64,000 bases of DNA, from NCBI RefSeq assembly GCF_042453785.1, contig NC_091674.1, positions 28,965,501 to 29,029,500 on the forward strand, read 5' to 3'. The notes beneath the pieces were generated by a model. It saw nothing but the letters and a program-made list of their open reading frames with translations. It had not been told where the DNA came from and searched no databases. Below, piece by piece: positions 56,977 through 64,000 of the stretch. Position 1 is the first letter of the stretch; every line of letters starts with the position of its first letter. The position numbers and the translations under genes are program-made. The stretch comes from Malus domestica (lineage: Eukaryota > Streptophyta > Magnoliopsida > Rosales > Rosaceae).

Positions 56977-59493
56977 GGCCTCGGTTCACCAGATCACACG
57001 CTTTCCAGCGGCAGCGATGAGAGGATGAATGAATAGGAGACAAAGATATATGTAGGGTGTTAGAAAGGAAAAGGGAAGAGACTATATCAGTATTTGATAT
57101 ATTTTACGTTCATACACACACACATATATATGTATATATTACCTTATTTAAATTGTTTATCTGCGACGTGTTTCTGCATCTTGAAGCAAGTTTTGGTGAA
57201 GAATAATTATGTGAAAAGCTGGCGGGAGAGTTCGAGAGGCTCTGAAGACAACAGCACAACGGTCAGTTTTCTTCCACACACTGTTGCTTCTTTAGGTCAT
57301 ATATCATATGAGCTCAAAAGCCTCCCATTTTTAGCCAAGAGAGCATGTTGTAAACTTGTAATTGGATTGCTTCAATTACAAGTCTTTTTTTTTTTTCTTT
57401 TACTAACTTGTAGCCAACACCACTTCCACTTTCTGTGCTCGTGCTTGCACTTTCTGGCCTCCGTCCACATTCAATAATTTATATACATAGCTAATTAAAC
57501 TCTCAAATTTAGGAAAACATGCAAGGATAAGACTTGTTAATAAACTTTTAACTAAAACGGTCCTCGTAGCATGAGCTTGTAGCTAAATAACGCATTAAAG
57601 TGATTGATTGTTTAAGCAAACTCTGGCGAAGTGAAGTGTGGTGGTCTTGTTTGGTTCACTTCGGTTGAGTTGCTTAAAAAAACCTTTTAATTAAAAAAAG
57701 AAATGGATGACACCAAATATCCATTCATATATCTCGTTTGTTTTAAATGCACTAAATACATCAAACAAAGAATATTGGACCGAATTGTACTATTGAAAGA
57801 ATATTTGTTGCCTTGGTGAATCATACGATAGTGCTTAAGGGAAGGCTGAAATGCGTTTATAAGTTTTCCCGGTCCCTGATTGATTGTCGTGGCTTGGCCA
57901 CCAACTGGTCTTTTTTTTAAGAAGCTGACCTGCATGAGAAATTATGAACAAACATGTGTGTTGTTAAGGAGCTTAAACCAAGTTCACCTAGTGATTTTAT
58001 TAGGTATTTTATGCAAATTTTGGAATGTTTCAACACAACAGCCCACCGTCAGCATAACTGTAGGTCATATTTTTTGGATCCATTCACGACAAATAAGAGA
58101 TTTAATTTGAGTACTCCACAAGCATGATCTGTATTACCAAAAATGTAGATTATACCTGCAATCTTTGTACCTCTATGTTTGATGCGACTATCAATGGTAT
58201 CTTGCGTTTCGAGGCAAGCTTGACACAACTAGTAAACTTCCCTTGTGAAAATGACCTAGTACCTTTTCCCGCATGCCAAAATGTTATTCCAAACACAGGA
58301 TGAGAAAGATAGAAAGATGGGATATACCTCCGATTACGCAGTAAAATCTCTCCAAAAAGACATGATCATTTAGGGAAAATTCTATCTACAACCTTCTGAA
58401 CAGTTTATGTTGGATCTACAATGTATGTCGTACATTGATGTTAGGACAATTTAGTTTTTAAGGATCATACACGTTCCTAGGATTATAAACTCGATGATAC
58501 AACTATCTAACTCGCATGAAAAGGCAATCTGAACAGTTTTCCGTCTAGAAATTACAATACTTACACTTGACAATGACTTTTGCATCTCTTTCTCTTCAAT
58601 CCATCCTCCCCTGGATTAAAAAAAAAAAAAAAAAAAAACGAAGCGTGGAATATAAGAAATCATTAGATTGGATAACTTTGGGACTGTTGGGTTTTCTAAA
58701 TCAGACAGGGATTTTTCAACCTCTGCAGGTTTTGTTATATTAGGTACCCTCATGAAATTTTGATTAACCTGTAATACAATATGGTTAAAGTGACTTGTCC
58801 AAGTTTTCTGGTACAAGGCGCCGACGGTTTGGCAAATTGTGGTGTTAATCACCCGGGTTCATTGGTAGGATTCATGCCCTCCTTGTGCTGTTACTAATTA
58901 TTCTCGTAATCTTTCTCGGCTTCTTTGTTGTAGGTTTGCTAGGAGTGGTTTTGTAGTTTATGTTATCGTGCTTTGTTCCATTTTTTTCTTGGAGGGGTTT
59001 TGGTTTTCCGTTGCCCTTGCCCCCTGACTATGGTTTTTCTTTATTTTCTGCTTTAATGAGTTCTAATATGCAGCGTCAAGCAGTTCCGCTTTCTCTATCT
59101 CAAAAGTGCATTGTTGGAACTGGATTCAAAACGCCAAGTAGCTTTAGATTCCGAGGTTACCAACTTAATGCGATAATCGAACACGATGGAAAGATCATTT
59201 ATACTGATATTTACAAGATCATTTTTCGGGAAATAGAGATACTCTAAACATTCCATCAGTTATGTTTGGATCTCCATATTATCCTCTGCGAGTATATGGG
59301 GGTCTTGTCTCTCTATACATTTGGATATAATTTTACACATTTGTTCAACTTTTCTGAACTTGATCACAACTCTACAGGCATATAGTGGCAGAGTTCACAC
59401 ACTCCCAATATTTTCTTGTCCAATCCTTCCTTTAGTTGTATTGATGAAGATGGAGCATCTTCAAGACCATCATTCGGATTTTTGGTCACGTCC
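56977..59493. other. Spacer between the two minus-strand COBRA-like genes
   Basis: The right-hand COBRA-like gene ends at 59494, and the promoter of the COBL4-like gene must lie at the left end (56977 upward). Open frames such as 57094-57477 and 58960-59247 match nothing I recognise. An A run of about 20 lies at 58618-58638. No RNA gene was recognised. Confidence 0.5.
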
Positions 59494-61653
59494 TTAGTGA
59501 CGGGAGCTGAAGAAGACTAGTAGTAGTGCTGAAAGCAAAAGGGTAGCTAGTGTAGACGATGGAATTGGATTTGAATTAGTAGAGTTGGGTAGGCATGGAT
59601 ATATATCAGGAAGGGGCATCTTGCATTCATCACCATTGAAGTAAATCATCAATGGAAATGCCCAACCTTGCTTCAATGTGAATTCCTTCGTGTTCTTTTG
59701 GAGAATAAGCTCTGATTCAACATGTCCATCGGTTCCAGCTTCCATTAGTAGGTTGTTAAGATTTTTTATGCCGTAAAACATGCCAGTGTCGTCTGTACGT
59801 ATTTGAAGTGAAACAGATTGAGAAAAAATGAATAGTACTAATGTACAAATATTGTAATTCCGTTGTAAACTTACTTGTGTCGTAGTGAATGAGTGGCTTA
59901 TAGAGAAAGCTTGAAACATTAGCAAGTTTATTGAGATTTGGATGCTGAGCAACAAGAGTCCATTGTGTATAATTCATCCGGTACTTGAAGTTTGTGACGG
60001 CAATCCTCACGCGCCAATACTCTCGGTAGTTAGCCTTCACATGCCAATGGACTCGAATTGGGCACATGTGATCTGTGCATTGTAAGATTGATGCATTTTT
60101 CTGAACTACGGTTTTCAAACTTACGACACTTGAAGGATCATTGTCCCTGCATATGTTCTAATGTTAGAGGGCAGATAATATAAACTTACAAGTCTCGAAA
60201 TTGATTAGGCTAAGAAAGTTGTGGGTACGAGAGTACTGACTCGCAGTTATTCTTATTTTGACAGCCACAAGCACAAGACGGACAGGGAGTGATCATCGGG
60301 TTGTAAAAAGATGACAGAGAGACACAACAAGTAGGGTTCTGGGAAGCCAGCACTTGCGAGTAACTACAGGTTAAACTCCATGTCACTGCCAAAAAGGGAA
60401 CACGATATTTACATGTTAGAGAGGCGTACCGTTTCTTATTTTGCTGTCGAAGCAATTTATAAACCACATGCTGAAACATATGAAATCAAAGGCCACTAGT
60501 TGAAACGCTATTGCATGTACATGCGAAGATATATCAAAAGATGGAATGTGACACTTTGGGCACATTTTGTTCGAACGGTAAAACTTACTCATTGCTCGAG
60601 TCTTACGCAGACCATCAGGCGAGTAGGAGACTGAGGGTGGCACAATGGTTGCAGCACTGCAGGTATACCCCGGCCCAGGACCAAGCAGGAAAAAATTCTT
60701 GGGTGGTCTTGCTGTTGTATTCGAGGTACCTGAATGCCCGACACTCAGCTGAAATGCCGAGACAGCAGCCAAGGGGTCTTGTCCAAGTGATTCCAACACA
60801 CCACCCTTGCAGCAATCAGAAAATCTTTGGTTGTATGGAGCCGTAGGAGGCAAGTCAACAACTGAAGGAATTTTTGAGCAGCTGTGTGGAATATTTCCTT
60901 TGAACTTGGAGCAGTATCCTTGATCAGTGGCTTGAGCTCCCGCCATGGACCAGATCACCTCCTTTTTAGCCCATGTCCATCCTAAGGTCCACCCTGGGCT
61001 CGTGACGGGGCGGTACATTTGGTTGTTGCTTATTGTCACTGCAGCCTGCGTAATCAAGGTAATATTAATAAGCATTTGTTTTAATTAACTTTTTGGAGAT
61101 TCTAAATGCTTGAATATTTGTATTAATTAGAGCTTAATCATAACTTAAGATAAACAAAATTCTAAGAAAATTAATAAACAAATAAGATTACAAAGTTGAC
61201 CTTATACAAAATGGCTGGCATTGATTTGAATCATTTCTGTGTACTTTTTCGACAATTGTGGAGGAATATTCATTGGACATGATACTTTTTTTCATATTTT
61301 ATACTTGTTGAATTTATTAATTGTTAGGGTTACTCGAAGTGTTCAAACCAAAAACACAACAAAAAAGATGTTTTACAAGTTCTTGTGGCACTCACCACAT
61401 AGCCATCAGAAGTCCAAGAAACAACATCCCATCTGATGTTTATGCTCCCTTTTGGATCAAACGGATCATAAGCCACTACAAACATGACCGGAACGAAAAA
61501 AAAGGCAAATTAGAACAAGCAACGATGCTTAATCAAGGAATCATATTCCTAATTAGAGTTCTAATTACAGTTAAAAATCTCACCTGCATAAGAAAATATT
61601 GTGAAACACACGACAGATGCAAACAATGTGCTTTTACACTTCCTAATCTCCAT
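59494..61653 (-). CDS. Diverged COBRA-like protein, COBL4 paralogue
   Basis: Six exons on the minus strand: 61653-61584, 61475-61396, 61045-60589, 60385-60241, 60146-59875 and 59792-59494. They join in phase to 440 residues with no internal stop. Exon 4 needs the donor GTCAGT at 60240; the next GT four bases on would break the frame. A signal peptide (about MEIRKCKSTLFASVVCFTIF), PGWTLGWTWAKKEVIW, the Cys motif NPTCCVSLSSFYN, CTDHMCPIRVHWHVK, NDTGMFYG and a hydrophobic GPI tail are all kept. Unlike the other two copies, the PHCCKK block is PHSCSK, DLLPG is DLPPT, KFYNDLL is KNLNNLL, and NETI after the Cys motif is NPMI, losing a glycosylation site. It is most like COBL4 in NDTGMFYG and exon structure. 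It may be specialised or losing function; sequence alone cannot decide. Confidence 0.85.
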
Positions 61654-64000
61654 GGATTAACTTCCAGTATGCTGCCTAGGGTTTTTTGTACAACGTATTT
61701 GGTACGATATGATTGTCGAAATGTCAGTATTTATAAGCAACTAAGCTCAAACCAAATACTATATCTTGTGCTAGGGTTTTTACAGATGTCATGTTCTCAT
61801 GTACTTGATTGCGACAAAAGTATATGTATATGAGGAATGTATATACTTCTGCAATATATAAAAATTTAAAGGCATGGAAGATTCCTTGTTGCAGCAACAT
61901 TGATCCTGCCGGGCGGCGAAGGTGGGCGCAGACGATGAGGTGATCTTCCCATTTTTTCAGTGTTTATAACCAATCACTTAAGACGTCTGATCAGGTTTAA
62001 GATGATAAGCTGCTGATTAATGTTATAATTAGATACAAAATTGCTCATATTTTATACCAAGTTTAACTAGGTCAACCAAGCCCCTATGTTTTTAAGCAAG
62101 AAAAGTCAACTTCCTGCATCTATCAAGAGTATTGCTTAGATCAGAAAAATATTGGTCAAATAATTTAACGTTTTCTCCTTGTCCCTTATTCTCTTTACAT
62201 TGCAGGATCTACAGTACGAGTATCTGCAGCTGAGGCCAAAATTAAATAATATTCAGGTGCTTTTTGGAAGCAGAAAATTGCTTTTAATTCACCAACCTAC
62301 CAGTGCTTTTTGGAGACAAAGCAGTAGATTGCACAAGCTTCTTGCCAAATGCTGACTGTGACCTGCATAACTAATTAATTTCAGCTTTTTCATACTATTT
62401 TTTTGGTCTTTTTTCATCTATGTTCATCTATCCACGTTTTCTAAAACCATGTTAAGTGGCATCTTCTTGGAACATGATGTGCTTTGCCTAAAAGACATTT
62501 GTTTATCATCAAATCTGCAGATAGTTTGAGATTTGAACAGTGCTTGGAATTGAAATGGAGGGACGGGCGGTGGGTCTTCGGGTTTGAGTGTGGACGTTAT
62601 ACGTCCTACTCCAAGAAGCTAATATCGCGTATTTTTCATATTTTTATTTATAAAACAAACAAAATTCAGACTGCTAAGATGAAGTTATATATGAAATTAT
62701 GAATAGTGAGTAAAGTTGATGAAACGTATACATTGTGTACTAAATATTTGGTGATTAGAATGGTAGGGTACGTTGGCATAAATGATTACCAACTGCAAGG
62801 AACAATCACTTTGTGCACAATAAATACTAAATAGAAGAGACTCCGCTTAATTAGAGCAACTCTTGTTCTGAAGTACTGAGAGTCTATACAAGATGTCTAC
62901 AAATGACGTGGTTGGACACTTCTACCTAAATTTTTCTCCAAACCGTAGTAACGTTGTAGTATTGAATTTACCTTCTCCTGGGACCCTCTTAAATAGTCAT
63001 TTTGCCATATCCCATGATTCCCATCTGGTTGTCTGCATATATAGTTGAACACAAACACCATATTTACAAAAAAACTCTAAGAACACAAGCAAAATTGATT
63101 TGGACTGGGCTTTCCAGTCTCCTCTCGGCCACCCAGGGCCTTAGAATTGTAAAAGAAAAGGCCTAATGACATTGGTGGTTGGTGGGTTGGGTTAGAAGCT
63201 CGACTAATATGGGCTTTCATGGTTGGATTTTATGCTCTTCTAAACTTGTGGAAAAGGCCTTAATAAGTTCAATTTGATTGTTTTTGTTGAAAAATGTAAT
63301 CCACTTTGAAAACTTGAAAATTTTAAATTACAACTTTTTATGATAAAGCTCAATATCTGTTTAATTGTGCAGAGTGTTAAGTTAGAACAATATCAATGTA
63401 ATTAGTAGTAAGTTATTAACCCGACTATAAAATCTTGACAGTTTTTATGCAAGCGATATTTAAATGAGAGAATAAGAGACACAGGACATCTAGAGATATT
63501 TCATTGGTGAAAGAAAAAAGAATTTGATTAATCAAATCTCGATGGGATCTAACTAGTATAGTTAGAGAGACAAATGATGAATCAAAAGTAGATTAGTGGG
63601 AGTTTCCCATATTCCCATTTGTTTTATAGCAAAAGCAATCATGCTTGCCATAATCTAACTTTTTTTTTAAATTAATCCCAATGATATTCATATACCCATT
63701 TTTATTTCTTACATACATTTCTCAATTTTCAATCATCGAACTGCATGAATTGAAAAAAATTAATAAGAGTACATGAAAGATAAAAACAAGCATGTAACTA
63801 ACACCGTCCATACACAAATGGTAACAAAACCACAAAAAATTATAGAAAAAAGGGATCAGGATCCTCTCCTGAGCTAAGGGTGAGGATCCTCCTTAGTAAG
63901 CCCATCGAGCCGTTCAAATTTGATCCAACGGTTACAGTTATTATAACTTTTAAAGGGACCTCCTGTTTGCAACCGTTGGATAAAATTTGAACTGCCCGAT
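61654..64000. other. Right-hand flank, no gene recognised
   Basis: The promoter of the third COBRA-like gene lies at the left. The open frames here (for example 62484-62702) resemble no known protein. At 63850-64000 an inverted-repeat element begins and runs off the window. Confidence 0.5.
63855..64000. mobile_element. Inverted-repeat element cut by window end
   Basis: It starts near 'gggatcaggatcctctcctgag'. The phrase 'gagccgttcaaatttgatcc' followed by 'aacggtta' (63907-63935) is mirrored by 'aaccgttgga' and 'aaaatttgaactgcccg' (63971-63999), so the two halves can pair. It is a plant MITE-like repeat, incomplete because the window stops. Confidence 0.6.

Noticed and set aside
57094-59247. 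Possible extra gene between the two minus-strand COBRA-like genes
   Set aside because: The open frames are short and AT-rich, have no known domain and show no coherent splice pattern.
61885-61925. Phrase 'ttgatcctgcc' resembling the start of 18S rRNA
   Set aside because: Only about 11 bases agree and the following sequence does not match 18S rRNA.

Overview
The window is nuclear DNA of a dicot plant. Genes have several exons with GT-AG introns, intergenic DNA is AT-rich and full of small transposon remnants, and every recognisable protein is a plant family (SPIRAL1-like, CYP78A, PPR, mTERF, COBRA). My recollection of the repeats and general style suggests a woody rosid, perhaps an apple/pear-type Rosaceae; the species is inference, not shown. 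Exon borders were read by eye and checked by reading-frame phase; all coordinates are for the + strand.

Layout. 1-2.5 kb: degraded repeats and a scrap of a Copia-type element. 2.5-9.1 kb (minus): an HAD/FCP1-like protein of about 1230 residues with nine long lysine-rich repeats. 9.8-11.4 kb (plus): a small SPIRAL1-like microtubule protein. 12.5-19.0 kb (minus): a kelch-repeat protein of 599 residues in 11 exons. 21.5-24.9 kb (minus): a mitochondrial rhomboid protease like RBL12. 25.8-27.2 kb (plus): an mTERF15-like organelle RNA/DNA-binding protein. 27.2-34.4 kb: gene-poor, MITEs and a LINE tail. 34.6-36.7 kb (plus): a CYP78A5/KLUH-like cytochrome P450. 36.7-42.6 kb: gene-poor. 42.6-44.2 kb (plus): a PNM1-like PPR protein. 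45.2-49.5 kb (minus): a CstF-50 gene copy that appears to be decaying. 51.8-61.7 kb: three COBRA-family cell-wall genes, a COB-like gene (plus) facing a COBL4-like gene (minus), then a diverged third copy (minus). 61.7-64 kb: no gene seen.

Two blocks keep gene neighbourhoods known from Arabidopsis, as far as I recall them: mTERF15, a rhomboid and a kelch gene (At1g74120-At1g74150, with a sister pair at At1g18600-At1g18610), and COB, CstF50, a COBL gene and PNM1 (At5g60920-At5g60960). That context strengthens the gene names given. Functionally the window touches the cell wall and microtubules (three COBRA proteins, SPIRAL1-like), mitochondria (rhomboid, mTERF15, PNM1), organ growth (CYP78A) and mRNA 3' processing (the CstF-50 copy). 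These are ordinary neighbours on a plant chromosome; nothing shows a dedicated operon-like system.

The most interesting points are the repeat-expanded HAD protein with an altered catalytic motif, the COB/COBL4 cluster with a diverging third member, the decaying CstF-50 copy with a GC-AG intron, and a 37-base LINE-tail insertion with a clean target-site duplication.
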